Position numbers and translations under genes: made by a program. Below are positions 41,052 to 49,944 of a stretch of DNA of 64,000 nucleotides, piece after piece. The stretch's first letter is position 1. Each line of letters begins with the position of its first letter. Under the pieces are notes generated by a model. It did no database searches, was not told the origin of the DNA, and was given only the letters and a program-made list of their open reading frames with translations. Origin of the DNA: Motilibacter peucedani (lineage in GTDB: Bacteria; Actinomycetota; Actinomycetes; Motilibacterales; Motilibacteraceae); assembly GCF_003634695.1 (NCBI RefSeq), contig NZ_RBWV01000001.1, positions 79,871 to 143,870 of the forward strand. The letters run 5' to 3'.

Positions 41052-41957
41052 ATGGACGACGACCTCGTGGTGGCCAGGGGCCTCACCAAGCGCTACGGCA
41101 GCCGGGCTGCCGTCGACTCGCTCGACCTCACCGTGCGTCGGGGCGAGGTCTACGGGTTCCTCGGGCCCAACGGCGCCGGCAAGACGACCACGCTGCGCAT
41201 GCTGCTCGGCCTGGTGCGCCCGACCGGCGGCAGCGCACGCGTGCTCGGCCACCCGCCCGGCGACCCGCGCGGGCTGCGCGGCGTGGGGGCGCTGGTCGAG
41301 GGACCGGGGCTCTTCCCCCACCTCTCGGGCCTGGACAACCTGCGCGTCGCGGCGCGCTGGGCCGGCCTCCCGGAGAGCGCGGCCGGGCCGGCGCTCGCCG
41401 AGGTGGGGCTGGAGGAGCGGGCGGGCGACCGGGCCTCGGCCTACTCGCTCGGCATGCGCCAGCGGCTCGGCGTCGCGCTCGCGCTGCTCGGGTCGCCCGA
41501 GCTGCTCGTGCTCGACGAGCCGACCAACGGGCTCGACCCGGCCGGCACCGCCGACATGCGCGCGCTGCTGCTGCGCTGCCGGGCCGCCGGGCGCACGGTG
41601 CTGCTCTCGAGCCACCTGCTCTCGGAGGTGCAGCAGGTCTGCGACCGGGTGGCCGTCGTGCGCGACGGGCGCGTGCTCACCGAGGGCACGGTCGCCGAGC
41701 TGCGCGGCGGGGCGGAGCTGGTCGTGGCGGCCGAGCCGCTCGCGACCGCGTGCCGGGTGGCGGAGGCAGTGCTGGGCGCGGACAGCGTCCTCGGCTCCTC
41801 GGCCGGCTCGCCCGGGCGCATCCGGCTGCGCGGGGCACCGGCCGACGTGCCGCGCCTGAACGCGGAGCTCGTCGGTGCGGGTGTGCAGGTGTGGGCGCTG
41901 CAGGTCGAGGAGCGCTCGCTGGAGGACGTCTTCCTCGAGCTGACAGGAGGTGCGTGA
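41052..41957 (+). CDS. ABC transporter ATP-binding protein (exporter type)
   Basis: 301 residues. Walker A GPNGAGKTT (38-46), signature YSLGMRQRLGVALALLGSPELLVLDEPTNGLDP (about 134-166, with Walker B), switch His in LLSSHLLSEVQQV. The C-terminal 80 residues resemble antibiotic/multidrug exporters of the CcmA/DrrA type. Start ATG at 41052 is preferred over the in-frame GTG at 41043. It forms an exporter with the next gene. Confidence 0.94.
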   Translation: MDDDLVVARGLTKRYGSRAAVDSLDLTVRRGEVYGFLGPNGAGKTTTLRMLLGLVRPTGGSARVLGHPPGDPRGLRGVGALVEGPGLFPHLSGLDNLRVAARWAGLPESAAGPALAEVGLEERAGDRASAYSLGMRQRLGVALALLGSPELLVLDEPTNGLDPAGTADMRALLLRCRAAGRTVLLSSHLLSEVQQVCDRVAVVRDGRVLTEGTVAELRGGAELVVAAEPLATACRVAEAVLGADSVLGSSAGSPGRIRLRGAPADVPRLNAELVGAGVQVWALQVEERSLEDVFLELTGGA

Positions 41958-41959
41958 CG

Positions 41960-42826
41960 ATGGGTGCGAGCGTCCGCGGCTGCACGGCCGCCGAGTGGCT
42001 GGCCGTGCGCCGGCGTCCCGGGGTGTGGGTGCTGGTGGTCGTGTGGCTGCTGCTGGCCGCGGTCTTCGGCTACCTGTTCCCCTACCTGACCTACCGCAGC
42101 GGCGGCTCGGGCGGCTTCGGCGCCGACGACACCCTCTCGCCGCAGCAGCAGCTCGACGCCCTGGTGCCGGCCCAGCTCGTGCCCACGGTCGTCTCGGGCA
42201 CGCCGCTGTTCGGCGGCGCCCTCGCCCTCGTGCTCGGCGCGCTGGTGGGCGCCGGACCCTACGGGTGGGGGACGCTCAAGACGGCCCTCACCGCGGGCCC
42301 GCGGCGCTGGCAGCTCGCGGCGGGGCAGCTCGCCGTCGTCGGCGGGCTGGTGGCCCTGCTGGTGGTCGGCGCGTTCGCGATCGGCGGCACGACGAGCACG
42401 GTCATCGCCGCCACGGAGGACGCGTCGACCGCGTGGCCGGGGGCAGGCGAGCTCCTGCGGGGCGCGGCGGCGTGCTGGCTGGTGCTGGCGCTGTGGGCGT
42501 CGGCAGGGTACGCGCTCGGCACCCTCCTGCGCGGCACCGCCCTCGCGGTCGGGCTGGGGCTCGTCTGGGCGCTCGTCGTCGAGAGCCTCGTGCGCGGCGT
42601 CGGGCGGGCGCTGGACCCCGTGGAGGCCGTCGACAAGGCGCTCCCCGGCGCCAACGCCGGCTCGCTGGTCCGGGCCCTGGGCGCCGCCGCGGAGAACCGG
42701 CCGGGCGGCACGCCGGGCGTCAACGAGCTGGTGGGCGGCGCCACCGCGACGGCCGTGTGCTGCGCCTACCTGCTGGGCTTCCTCGCCCTCGCGGTGGGGC
42801 TGCTCGTGCGGCGCGACGTCAGCTGA
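41960..42826 (+). CDS. ABC transporter permease
   Basis: 288 residues with about six hydrophobic segments (22-44 VWVLVVVWLLLAAVFGYLFPYL; near 78-98; 115-137; 157-178; 185-206; 255-280). The membrane pattern of ABC-2 exporter permeases. The ATG at 41960 follows AGGAGG by nine bases; the in-frame GTG at 41954 overlaps the ATPase stop. Probably exports a drug or peptide, under the divergent two-component system. Confidence 0.88.
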   Translation: MGASVRGCTAAEWLAVRRRPGVWVLVVVWLLLAAVFGYLFPYLTYRSGGSGGFGADDTLSPQQQLDALVPAQLVPTVVSGTPLFGGALALVLGALVGAGPYGWGTLKTALTAGPRRWQLAAGQLAVVGGLVALLVVGAFAIGGTTSTVIAATEDASTAWPGAGELLRGAAACWLVLALWASAGYALGTLLRGTALAVGLGLVWALVVESLVRGVGRALDPVEAVDKALPGANAGSLVRALGAAAENRPGGTPGVNELVGGATATAVCCAYLLGFLALAVGLLVRRDVS

Positions 42827-42835
42827 GCGCCCGAG

Positions 42836-42857
42836 CGCCCGCTAGCCGCAGCGGGCG
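42836..42857. terminator. hairpin at the convergent permease/beta-helix protein end
   Basis: CGCCCGCT and AGCGGGCG arms around AGCCGC (8-bp stem, 6-base loop). Includes the beta-helix gene stop codon. Confidence 0.6.
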
Positions 42858-44269
42858 GCCGAGCGCCCGTTGCCGACGAGCCCGCGGGCGGCGTCCGGTG
42901 CGGAGTTGTCGCAGCGCACGACGTTGCCCGCCTGCGGGTAGAGCCCGACGCCGAAGCCGGGGACGCTCCCGACGACGCGGTTGCCGCTGAAGACGTTGCG
43001 GGTGCCGTAGCCCGGCACCACGGAGTGGGCCTGGAAGCCGTCGGCGAAGGCGCTCGGACGCAGGGTGCCGTCGTCGTCCCAGCGCCGCGTCGTGTCCGAG
43101 ACGGTGTTGCCGCTCACGACCCAGCCGTTGCCCTTGGCGTCGACGGCCGAGTCGGCGCTGTTGCGCCCCGAGGTGCCGGCGGCGACGAAGCGGTTGTCGC
43201 GCAGCGTGCCGGAGTCGGTGCCCTCCTTGAGGTCCGCTCCCTCGGCGGTGACGTCCTCGAAGGTGTTGCCCTCGACGAGCACCCGCTCGGTGTTGTCGCC
43301 GGTCGAGATCCGCTCGACCGGGTCGGTGCAGTGGTAGGAGCCCCAGTTCGAGCTCGCCGAGCCGACGTAGACGCCCTCGCCGTACTGAGGCGATCGCCGG
43401 CCGGTGTCGTGCACGTAGGAGTCGCGCAGGACGCCGTCGGAGCTGCACGAGCGGAAGTGCACGCCCTCGGCGCCGATGTCGTAGACCTCGACACCGTCGA
43501 TGACCGTGCCGCGCGAGCCGTCGAGCACGATGCCCTTGCTGGCGTGCGCGACGGTGATGCCGCGCACGTGCCAGTAGTCGCCCGTGACCGAGAGGCCGTA
43601 GTCGCCGGAGACGCCCTTGGTGCGGAAGACCGCCCGCCGCGAGCCGACCAGGGTGATCGGCGCCGCCGCGGTGCCCGAGGCGGCGGCGACCACGCGCTTC
43701 TTGAACAGGTAGGTCCCGTCGGCGACCGCGACCGTGTCGCCGGGACGGGCGGAGGCGAGCGCGGCGCGTACCTCGTCGGCGGTGTCGACGTGCCAGGTGG
43801 TGCCGGTGGACGAGGTCGCCGGGGCGACCGCGGGAGCCGGAGCGGGAGAGGTCGCGGGCTGGACGGCCGGCGCTGCGGAGGGCGCGACGGGCTGGACCGC
43901 GGGCGCGGCAGGGGCCGCGGCGGCACCGGAGGCGACGTCGAAGCGGGCGTCCAGGCGTACGTCGCCGCCCCTCTGCTCCACCCGCGCCCGCAGGCGGTGC
44001 GAGCCCGGGGCGAGGCGGAGGTCGAGCTCGTACGGCGCGGTGGTGTCGGCGCCGAGCCAGACGCCGTCGAGCACCCAGGTCACCTGCGTGACGCCTTCCC
44101 CCGCGACGTACGCGGTGGTGGGTCCCGCGAGCGCGGCGCCGTCCAGCGGCGACGCCCCGGCGAGCAGTGCCGCGCCGTCGGCGGCGGAGGCGGGCAGGGC
44201 GCCGACGGTGATGCCCAGGGCGGGCGCGACGAGCAGGGCGAGCAGGGCGTAGCGGGAGCGAGAGAGCAC
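42842..44269 (-). CDS. secreted right-handed parallel beta-helix protein (pectate-lyase-like)
   Basis: 475 residues. Signal peptide 1-29 (RYALLALLVAPALGITVGALPASA). An Ig-like N-terminal domain (VTWVLDGVWLGADTTAPYELDLRLAPGSH) and a Pro-Ala-rich linker (115-155) precede the beta-helix (about 160-475): DYWHVRGITVAHASKGIVLDGSRGTVIDGVEVYDIGAEGVHFRSC and RVLVEGNTFEDVTAEGADLKEG with repeated NTF/NRF turns. Parallel beta-helix proteins bind or cleave polysaccharides; the catalytic site is not identified. GTG start at 44269. Confidence 0.85.
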   Translation of the reverse strand: MLSRSRYALLALLVAPALGITVGALPASAADGAALLAGASPLDGAALAGPTTAYVAGEGVTQVTWVLDGVWLGADTTAPYELDLRLAPGSHRLRARVEQRGGDVRLDARFDVASGAAAAPAAPAVQPVAPSAAPAVQPATSPAPAPAVAPATSSTGTTWHVDTADEVRAALASARPGDTVAVADGTYLFKKRVVAAASGTAAAPITLVGSRRAVFRTKGVSGDYGLSVTGDYWHVRGITVAHASKGIVLDGSRGTVIDGVEVYDIGAEGVHFRSCSSDGVLRDSYVHDTGRRSPQYGEGVYVGSASSNWGSYHCTDPVERISTGDNTERVLVEGNTFEDVTAEGADLKEGTDSGTLRDNRFVAAGTSGRNSADSAVDAKGNGWVVSGNTVSDTTRRWDDDGTLRPSAFADGFQAHSVVPGYGTRNVFSGNRVVGSVPGFGVGLYPQAGNVVRCDNSAPDAARGLVGNGRSAARCG

Positions 44270-44462
44270 GGGGAGCGACTTCCGTCCGAGGTGCGGGGAC
44301 CTCTTGGATGTCGGGTCCTCGGGCCGGCGTGTTGAGCAGGCGCGAGGGTGACGCTCGTCGCGGCTGCGGTGTCACCCGTTCGGCGGCTCCAGCGGCGGCT
44401 GCTGGTCGCCGAAGCAGAGGAGTCCGGCACGAGTCGCGACCGACGACGACGGGGAGGTGCGC

Positions 44463-44909
44463 GTGCACGAGCGTCCTGGGGACTCCCCCGCTCCCGGCCG
44501 GCTCCCGGCCGGCGCCCCGAGCGACCGGCCGCGCGTCGAGCGGGTCGTCGCCCTGGCCAGCGAGGTGCGCCCGTCCCTGCCGCTGGGGCCCGCCGCGGCC
44601 GACGCGCTGCGTGCGGCGATGGCCCGTCAGGACGTCTGGCTGGGTGGGTGCTTCGCCGCGGTGCCGGAGGGCGCACAGGTGTGGACCGCGCCGCGCACCG
44701 ATCCGGCCGCCGTGCCGCTGGGCGAGGTGAGCTGGTCGGAGGCCCCGTCGGGCGGACTGGTCATCACCTCGGTGAGCGTGACGCCGGCCGGTCTGGCGCT
44801 GGGCGAGGGCACGCTGACCGTGCTCGCGCGGGTGCTCGCACTGACCGGCGTGCCGGTGGACGGCACCCGCGTCGGCCTGCCCGTGCCGACCGAGGACCCG
44901 CCTGCCTGA
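44463..44909 (+). CDS. hypothetical protein
   Basis: 148 residues, acidic, without signal peptide or membrane segments. Contains AMARQDVWLGGCFAAVPEGAQVWTAP and LGEVSWSEAPSGGLVITSVSVTPAGLALGEGTLTVLARVLALTGV. I do not recognise a family. GGGGAGG five bases before the GTG at 44463 and normal actinobacterial codon use support it as a real gene; the in-frame GTG at 44457 is an alternative. It ends just before a terminator shared with divIVA. Confidence 0.65.
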   Translation: MHERPGDSPAPGRLPAGAPSDRPRVERVVALASEVRPSLPLGPAAADALRAAMARQDVWLGGCFAAVPEGAQVWTAPRTDPAAVPLGEVSWSEAPSGGLVITSVSVTPAGLALGEGTLTVLARVLALTGVPVDGTRVGLPVPTEDPPA

Positions 44910-44965
44910 CTCCGCCAGGCCCAGCCCCCCGGCGATGCGTGGGGGCGGGCGGGCGGACGCGGCGA

Positions 44966-44995
44966 GGCCCTCGCACCCGCTAGTGTGCGAGGGCC
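44966..44995. terminator. perfect 11-bp hairpin between convergent hypothetical gene and divIVA
   Basis: GGCCCTCGCAC and GTGCGAGGGCC around an 8-base loop (44977-44984). Likely terminates transcription from both sides. Confidence 0.75.
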
Positions 44996-45016
44996 CGAGC
45001 CCGCGGTGCGGTGCGG

Positions 45017-45847
45017 CTAGGCGCCGTGCTCCTGGCCGCCCGGGGCGACGCTGGTGCTCGCGTCGAGCCCGGAGAGCTGGCTCTCTATGAAGCTGCGCAG
45101 GCGGCTGCGGTAGTCGCGCTCGAAGCCGCGCAGGTCCTCGACCGTGCGCTCGAGCACCGCCCGCTCGTTCTCGAGCGAGCCCAGCACCTGGCGGTGGCGC
45201 TCCTCGGCCTCGCGGATCAGCTGCTCGGCGCGCAGCCGGGCCTCGGTCACGATGCGGCCGGCCTGCTCCTTGGCCTCGTTGACGTGCTGGTCGGCGGTGC
45301 GCTGCGCCAGCGCGAGGATGCCGGCGGCCTGCTCGGCCGGCACCGGAGCCGCCGGCGCTGCGGGTGCCTGCGCCGCGTGGACGCCCGGCGCCTGGACCGC
45401 CTCGGCGGCCGGCTGCTCGACGGCCTGCGGAGCCTCGGCGGCCGGCTGCTCGGGCTTGTCGAAGCTCGGCTGCTGGGGCGCCGCCACGGGGGCGACGGGG
45501 TGCGAGCCGGTGGGTACGGCGTGGGCGCCGGTGACCGGGTGGGAGCCGGTCGTGACGCCCACCGTCGTCTGGTGGGCGCCGGTGCCGACCTGGTGGGCGC
45601 CGGTGGCGACCGGGTGCGCGCCCGTCAGCGGCCCGCCCTCGCCGCGGGCCAGCCGGGCCTGCGCCTCGGACAGCGAGCGCTGCACCTGCGCCAGCTTGGA
45701 GCGCAGCTCGTCGTTCTCGCGGTAGAGGCGGGTGAGCTCCGCCTCGACCTCGTCGAGAAAGTCGTCGACCTCGGCCTCGTCGTAGCCACGCCCGAGCCTC
45801 GTGCTCGTGAACTGCTTGTTGGCGACGTCCTCTGGGCTGAGAGGCAT
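45017..45847 (-). CDS. divIVA: DivIVA/Wag31 polar growth protein with histidine-rich repeats
   Basis: 276 residues. N-terminal DivIVA domain MPLSPEDVANKQFTSTRLGRGYDEAEVDDFLDEVEAEL (1-38) and coiled coil to about 68; a second coiled coil at about 170-260 (QAAGILALAQRTADQHVNEAKEQAG ... LENERAVLERTVEDL). The linker holds six copies of TG(A/S)Hx(V/T) at 75-118 (TGAHPV, TGAHQV, TGAHQT, TGSHPV, TGAHAV, TGSHPV). Directs polar cell-wall growth in actinobacteria. ATG at 45847. Confidence 0.95.
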   Translation of the reverse strand: MPLSPEDVANKQFTSTRLGRGYDEAEVDDFLDEVEAELTRLYRENDELRSKLAQVQRSLSEAQARLARGEGGPLTGAHPVATGAHQVGTGAHQTTVGVTTGSHPVTGAHAVPTGSHPVAPVAAPQQPSFDKPEQPAAEAPQAVEQPAAEAVQAPGVHAAQAPAAPAAPVPAEQAAGILALAQRTADQHVNEAKEQAGRIVTEARLRAEQLIREAEERHRQVLGSLENERAVLERTVEDLRGFERDYRSRLRSFIESQLSGLDASTSVAPGGQEHGA

Positions 45848-45909
45848 CAATGCTCCTCGACATGCGTGCGGGCTCGCGGACGGGCCCGCCGCGCGCTGAT
45901 CAGGGTGTC

Positions 45910-45928
45910 CCGGGACGCTCGGTCCCGG
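45910..45928 (-). terminator. hairpin after yggT
   Basis: CCGGGAC and GTCCCGG around GCTCG, directly after the yggT stop; would separate the ftsZ-yggT transcript from divIVA, which must then have its own promoter. Confidence 0.5.
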
Positions 45929-46225
45929 TCACAGCGAAGCGGACAGGTTCCGGAGAACACTAGCGGCAACCTGGAGCGCCACGATCAGCACCAGGAACGA
46001 GAGGTCGAGGGAGATGGTCCCGATGCGCAGCGGCGGGATGAGGCGCCGGAGCAGCTTGAGCGGGGGGTCGGTCAGGGAGTAGACCACCTCGGCCAGGACG
46101 AGCACCACGCCGCGCGGCCGCCAGGCCCGCGCGAACATCTGCACGAAGTCGAGGACCAGACGGGCGATCAGCACGAGGATGTAGACCTCGATCAGACTCC
46201 CGACCCAGTCGAGCAGCGTGGACAC
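45929..46225 (-). CDS. YggT-family membrane protein
   Basis: 98 residues: two hydrophobic segments (VGSLIEVYILVLIARLVLDFV and LDLSFLVLIVALQVAASVL) around YSLTDPPLKLLRRLIPPLRIG, the YggT signature loop. Found beside sepF in actinobacteria; role in division or osmotic tolerance is not settled. Eight bases after sepF. Confidence 0.92.
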   Translation of the reverse strand: MSTLLDWVGSLIEVYILVLIARLVLDFVQMFARAWRPRGVVLVLAEVVYSLTDPPLKLLRRLIPPLRIGTISLDLSFLVLIVALQVAASVLRNLSASL

Positions 46226-46233
46226 GCCTCAGC

Positions 46234-46830
46234 TCAGCTCTGGTTGAAGAAGCCGTTCTCGGCCATGCGAGCGCGCTCCTCCGCGGTCACGGACACGTTG
46301 GCCGGCGAGAGCAGGAACACCTTGTTGGTCACGCGCTCGATGGTGCCACGCAGCCCGAAGATCAGCCCCGCCGCGAAGTCGACCAGGCGCTTGGCGTCGG
46401 AGTCGTCCATGTCGGTGAGGTTCATGATCACCGGGGTGCCGGAGCGGAACGTCTCGCCGATGGTCTTGGCGTCGTTGTAGGAGCGCGGGTGGATCGTGGT
46501 GATCCGGTCGAGCCCCGTGGGGGCGGGCGCCGGCGCGGGGACGTGGCGCGGCACGGTGGCCAGCGAGCCGTCGGTGCCCAGGGCGGAGGAGCCGTGACCG
46601 CCGTGGGAGGCCGTGCCCTTGCGCATCGCGACCGGCTCGCGCACCGCGTGGCGCACGGGAGCGTCGTCGAGGTCGCGCACGGCCCCGGCACGGGCACGGG
46701 CGGGCGCCGGCTCGGGGGCGGCGTCGGCGTAGCCGTCGTCGTAGTCGTCGTACTCGTCGTAGTCGTAGCGCTCGGCGTCGTCCTCGACCAGGCCGAGGTA
46801 GACCGCCATCTTGCGCATGCCGCCGGCCAT
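46234..46830 (-). CDS. sepF: cell division protein SepF
   Basis: 198 residues. An acidic Tyr-Asp-rich N-terminus (DAERYDYDEYDDYDDGYADAAP) is followed by the SepF domain (about 105-195): ITTIHPRSYNDAKTIGETFRSGTPVIMNLTDMDDSDAKRLVDFAAGLIFGLRGTIERVTNKVFLLSPANVSV. It links FtsZ to the membrane, with the N-terminal helix MRKMAVYLGLVED as anchor. GGAGGA precedes the ATG by about nine bases. Confidence 0.96.
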   Translation of the reverse strand: MAGGMRKMAVYLGLVEDDAERYDYDEYDDYDDGYADAAPEPAPARARAGAVRDLDDAPVRHAVREPVAMRKGTASHGGHGSSALGTDGSLATVPRHVPAPAPAPTGLDRITTIHPRSYNDAKTIGETFRSGTPVIMNLTDMDDSDAKRLVDFAAGLIFGLRGTIERVTNKVFLLSPANVSVTAEERARMAENGFFNQS

Positions 46831-46929
46831 CGTCGTGGTTCCTCCGGGTTGGTGCCGTGCGTCGGGCTGTGGGTGTGCTGGGGTGCGGCGGGGTGCCGCG
46901 GGCAGTTCGTCGGCGTGGTGTGCGGGACG

Positions 46930-47634
46930 TTACCGGAGCGGCGCCCGCTTCCCGAGCAAGGCGGTGCCGATGCGCAGGTGTGTCGCACCTGCCGCCACCG
47001 CCTGCTCCAGGTCGCCGCTCATGCCGGCGCTGACGGCGTCGGCAGCGGGGTGGTCGACGCGTACGCGTGCGGCCAGCTCCTGCAGCCGCGCGAACGCGTC
47101 CGCCGGGTCGGCGCCGAGCGGTGCGACGGCCATCAGGCCGCGCAGCCGCAGGTGCGGCGAGGCGGCGACCTCGTCGGCGACCCGGGCCACCTCGTCGGGC
47201 GCGGCTCCCCCGCGCCCCGGCTCGGCGGACGGGTCGAGCTGCACCTGCACGAAGCACTCGAGCTCGCGCCCGGCGCGCTCGGCGCCGAGCTCGAGCGCCG
47301 GGACGAGCCGCACCCGGTCGACGGAGTGCACCGCGGCGGCCCACCGCGCCACCGACGCCGCCTTGTTGCGCTGGAGCTGGCCGACGAAGTGCCAGCGCAG
47401 CCCCAGGTCGGAGCACTCGGCGGCCTTGGGGTCGCCCTCCTGCTCGCGGTTCTCGGCGACGTCGCGCACGCCGAGACCTGCCAGGACGCGCACGTCGGAG
47501 GCGGGGTACGTCTTCGTCACCGCGACGACCGTCACCTCCTCGCGCGCCCGGCCGGCCGCGGCGCACGCCGCGGCGGTGCGCACCTCGAGCGCGGCGAGAG
47601 AGGCTGCCAGCTCGGCGGCGCGGTCCTCGCTCAT
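46930..47634 (-). CDS. yggS: YggS/PLP homeostasis protein
   Basis: 234 residues. PLP-binding lysine in VTVVAVTKTYPASDVRVLAGLGVRDVAENREQE, plus RWHFVGQLQRNKAASVARWAAAVHSVDR, LRLRGLMAVAPLG and the C-terminal SAGMSGDLEQAVAAGATHLRIGTALLG. Controls pyridoxal phosphate levels. ATG overlaps the pgeF stop (ATGA). Confidence 0.93.
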   Translation of the reverse strand: MSEDRAAELAASLAALEVRTAAACAAAGRAREEVTVVAVTKTYPASDVRVLAGLGVRDVAENREQEGDPKAAECSDLGLRWHFVGQLQRNKAASVARWAAAVHSVDRVRLVPALELGAERAGRELECFVQVQLDPSAEPGRGGAAPDEVARVADEVAASPHLRLRGLMAVAPLGADPADAFARLQELAARVRVDHPAADAVSAGMSGDLEQAVAAGATHLRIGTALLGKRAPLR

Positions 47635-48356
47635 CCGCGCAGCCACGCCAGGCCGGCGAACCGGCCGGTCGTGCGCGAGCGGCGGTAGGAGAACAGCGCG
47701 TCGGACTCCGCCGTGCACCCGGGCACCTCCGCGACCTCGACCTCGGCCCGGGCGAGCTGCTCGAGCACGCCGGCGGAGACGTCGAGGCTCGGCGTGCCGG
47801 TGCGCGTGACCGACCGGGCGACCGGCTCGACCTCGGCGACCTGCTCCCGCATGGCGAGGGGGACCTCGTAGCAGCGGGCGCAGATCGACGGGCCGACCCG
47901 GGCGACGAGCCGGCCCGCACCGGCCGCGCGCATCCGCTCGACCAGCGAGGTGGCGACGCCGAGCGCCATGCCGCGGCGTCCCGCGTGGGCCACCCCGACC
48001 ATCCCCTCGTCGGGCGCCGCGACGACCACCGGAGTGCAGTCGGCCACCAGGACGGCCAGGGCGAGCCCCGGCGCCCGGGTGAACAGCGCGTCCGCCTCCG
48101 GCGCGTCGTCCGGCCACGGACCGACGACCTCGACGACCCCGCGGCCGTGCACCTGCTCGGCGACCACCAGGTGCTCGACGCCGGCCGCCCGGGCGACTCG
48201 CTCGCGGTTGCGCGTCACGGCGTCCGGCTCGTCGCCCACGTGGCCGCCGAGGTTGAGCGAGTCGTAGGGCCCGCTGCTGACGCCGCCGGGGCGCCCGGTC
48301 CCCGCGAGCACCGCGGGGCCGAGCTGCTCCGTCCACCGCAGCGGGCCGTCGACCAT
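47631..48356 (-). CDS. pgeF: PgeF/YfiH peptidoglycan-editing factor (laccase-domain)
   Basis: 241 residues. Metal ligands in VAEQVHGRGV, ADCTPVVVAAPDEGMVGVAHAGRRGMALGV and CARCYEVP correspond to the conserved His-Cys-His site of the family. Removes misincorporated L-Ser from peptidoglycan precursors in E. coli; the actinobacterial role is similar by inference. Starts 11 bases after ftsZ. Confidence 0.9.
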   Translation of the reverse strand: MVDGPLRWTEQLGPAVLAGTGRPGGVSSGPYDSLNLGGHVGDEPDAVTRNRERVARAAGVEHLVVAEQVHGRGVVEVVGPWPDDAPEADALFTRAPGLALAVLVADCTPVVVAAPDEGMVGVAHAGRRGMALGVATSLVERMRAAGAGRLVARVGPSICARCYEVPLAMREQVAEVEPVARSVTRTGTPSLDVSAGVLEQLARAEVEVAEVPGCTAESDALFSYRRSRTTGRFAGLAWLRG

Positions 48357-48367
48357 CGGGGCGCGTC

Positions 48368-49657
48368 CTACTTCAGGAAGTCGGGCACGTCGAGGTCGTC
48401 GCCGGCGTCGTCGAAGACGATCGTGCGGCCGCGGGCCGGGCGGGCCGGCTCGGGACGCGCGTCCGGTCGGCCGCCCGCCGGGCGCGAGGGCTCGAAGCGC
48501 ACCTCGCCGCGGCTCGAGGGAGTGGCCGAGCGGACCGGGTCACCCGGCACCCGCGCGGGGCGCTCGGACGGGGCCGAGGCGGTCGGGCCGGCCGGAGCCG
48601 GGCTCGGCTGCGGCACGCCGGGGGGCAGCGTCACGGCAGGTGCGGGCGCGACGGTGCCCGGCGTACGCCGCTGCTGCTGCTCCGGCTGGTGCTGGCCCCG
48701 GCGACGGGGCAGCCCGCCGTCGAAGCCGGCGGCGATGACCGTGACCCGCACCTCGTCGCCGAGGGCGTCGTCGATGACAGCGCCGAAGATGATGTTGGCC
48801 TCGGGGTGGGCCGACTCGGCCACCAGCTGGGCGGCCTCGTTGATCTCGAACAGGCCCAGGTCGGAGCCGCCGGCGATGGAGAGGAGCACGCCGTGCGCGC
48901 CGTCGATGGAGGCCTCGAGCAGCGGGCTGGCGATGGCCTGCTCGGCGGCGGTGACCGCGCGGTCCTCGCCGCGGGCCGAGCCGATGCCCATGAGGGCGGA
49001 CCCCGCGCCGGACATGACGCTCTTGACGTCGGCGAAGTCCAGGTTGATCAGGCCGGGGGTCGTGATCAGGTCGGTGATGCCCGAGACGCCCTGCAGCAGC
49101 ACCTGGTCGGCCTGCTTGAAGGCGTCGAGCATGCTGATCTGGCGGTCGGAGATCGAGAGCAGCCGGTCGTTCGGGATGACGATCAGCGTGTCGACCTCGT
49201 TGCGCAGCTCCTCGATGCCCGACTCCGCGCTGCCCGCGCGGCGCCGGCCCTCGAAGGTGAACGGCCGCGTGACGACGCCGATGGTGAGCGCGCCGAGCGA
49301 GCGGGCGATGCGGGCCACGACGGGAGCGCCGCCGGTGCCGGTGCCGCCGCCCTCGCCGGCGGTGACGAAGACCATGTCGGCGCCCTTGAGCACCTCCTCG
49401 ATCTCGTCGGCGTGGTCCTCGGCGGCCTTGCGGCCGACCTGCGGCTCCGCGCCGGCGCCGAGCCCGCGGGTGAGCTCGCGGCCCACGTCGAGCTTGACGT
49501 CGGCGTCGCTCATGAGCAGGGCCTGCGCGTCGGTGTTGATCGCGATGAACTCGACGCCCTTGAGGCCGACCTCGATCATGCGGTTGACGGCGTTGACACC
49601 GCCGCCGCCGATGCCGACGACCTTGATGACCGCCAGGTAGTTCTGCGGTGCTGCCAC
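48368..49657 (-). CDS. ftsZ: cell division protein FtsZ
   Basis: Tubulin-like GTPase that forms the division ring. 429 residues. N-terminus [27 protein letters not shown]-binding loop [12 protein letters not shown] (101-112), FINTDAQ-type region at 39-46 and PNDRLL. The C-terminal tail (330-415) is Pro-rich, and the partner-binding peptide [10 protein letters not shown] ends the protein. The gene lacks an ftsQ neighbour upstream. ATG at 49657. Confidence 0.98.
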   Translation of the reverse strand: MAAPQNYLAVIKVVGIGGGGVNAVNRMIEVGLKGVEFIAINTDAQALLMSDADVKLDVGRELTRGLGAGAEPQVGRKAAEDHADEIEEVLKGADMVFVTAGEGGGTGTGGAPVVARIARSLGALTIGVVTRPFTFEGRRRAGSAESGIEELRNEVDTLIVIPNDRLLSISDRQISMLDAFKQADQVLLQGVSGITDLITTPGLINLDFADVKSVMSGAGSALMGIGSARGEDRAVTAAEQAIASPLLEASIDGAHGVLLSIAGGSDLGLFEINEAAQLVAESAHPEANIIFGAVIDDALGDEVRVTVIAAGFDGGLPRRRGQHQPEQQQRRTPGTVAPAPAVTLPPGVPQPSPAPAGPTASAPSERPARVPGDPVRSATPSSRGEVRFEPSRPAGGRPDARPEPARPARGRTIVFDDAGDDLDVPDFLK

Positions 49658-49735
49658 GTCGGTTGCCTTCCGGGTCGGGGCCTCTCTCCGCGGTGGAGAC
49701 GGGCCCGGGTGGTGTGGAGCTGGTGTGGTGCTGGG

Positions 49736-49765
49736 TGGTGCTCTGTGGTCTGGTGCTCTGCGGTC
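49736..49765. repeat. 15-bp direct repeat in the ftsZ leader
   Basis: TGGTGCTCTGTGGTC (49736-49750) and TGGTGCTCTGCGGTC (49751-49765) differ at one base. They lie about 80-110 bases before the ftsZ ATG. Role unknown. Confidence 0.55.
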
Positions 49766-49810
49766 TGCGGCCCGGGCGAAGGGTGTGAACCCTCACCCTC
49801 AAGTGGAGCC

Positions 49811-49825
49811 TTATAGTTATGTCAA
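49811..49825 (-). promoter_or_regulatory. AT-rich ftsZ promoter element
   Basis: On the minus strand TTGACATAACTATAA stands out in a 73% GC region, about 155 bases upstream of ftsZ. TTGACA and TATAA-like hexamers are present but overlap, so this may combine a -10 (TAACTA or TATAAG) with an upstream element. No 17-bp spaced -10 is visible. Confidence 0.4.
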
Positions 49826-49944
49826 CTGCTCCATGGCCGGAGAACGTAGCCCGCGACCCGCTCCAGATCAGGGAGGCGCGCGGCGTGTCGCGCGTGTCGT
49901 GTCGCGCCGCGTCCTCGTGCGCTCGAGCGCGCCCCCGGGACGGG

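Noticed and set aside
44270..44462. Possible riboswitch between the beta-helix and hypothetical genes
   Set aside because: I looked for cyclic-di-AMP and related motifs; only a short GAGGT/ACCTC inverted repeat is visible.
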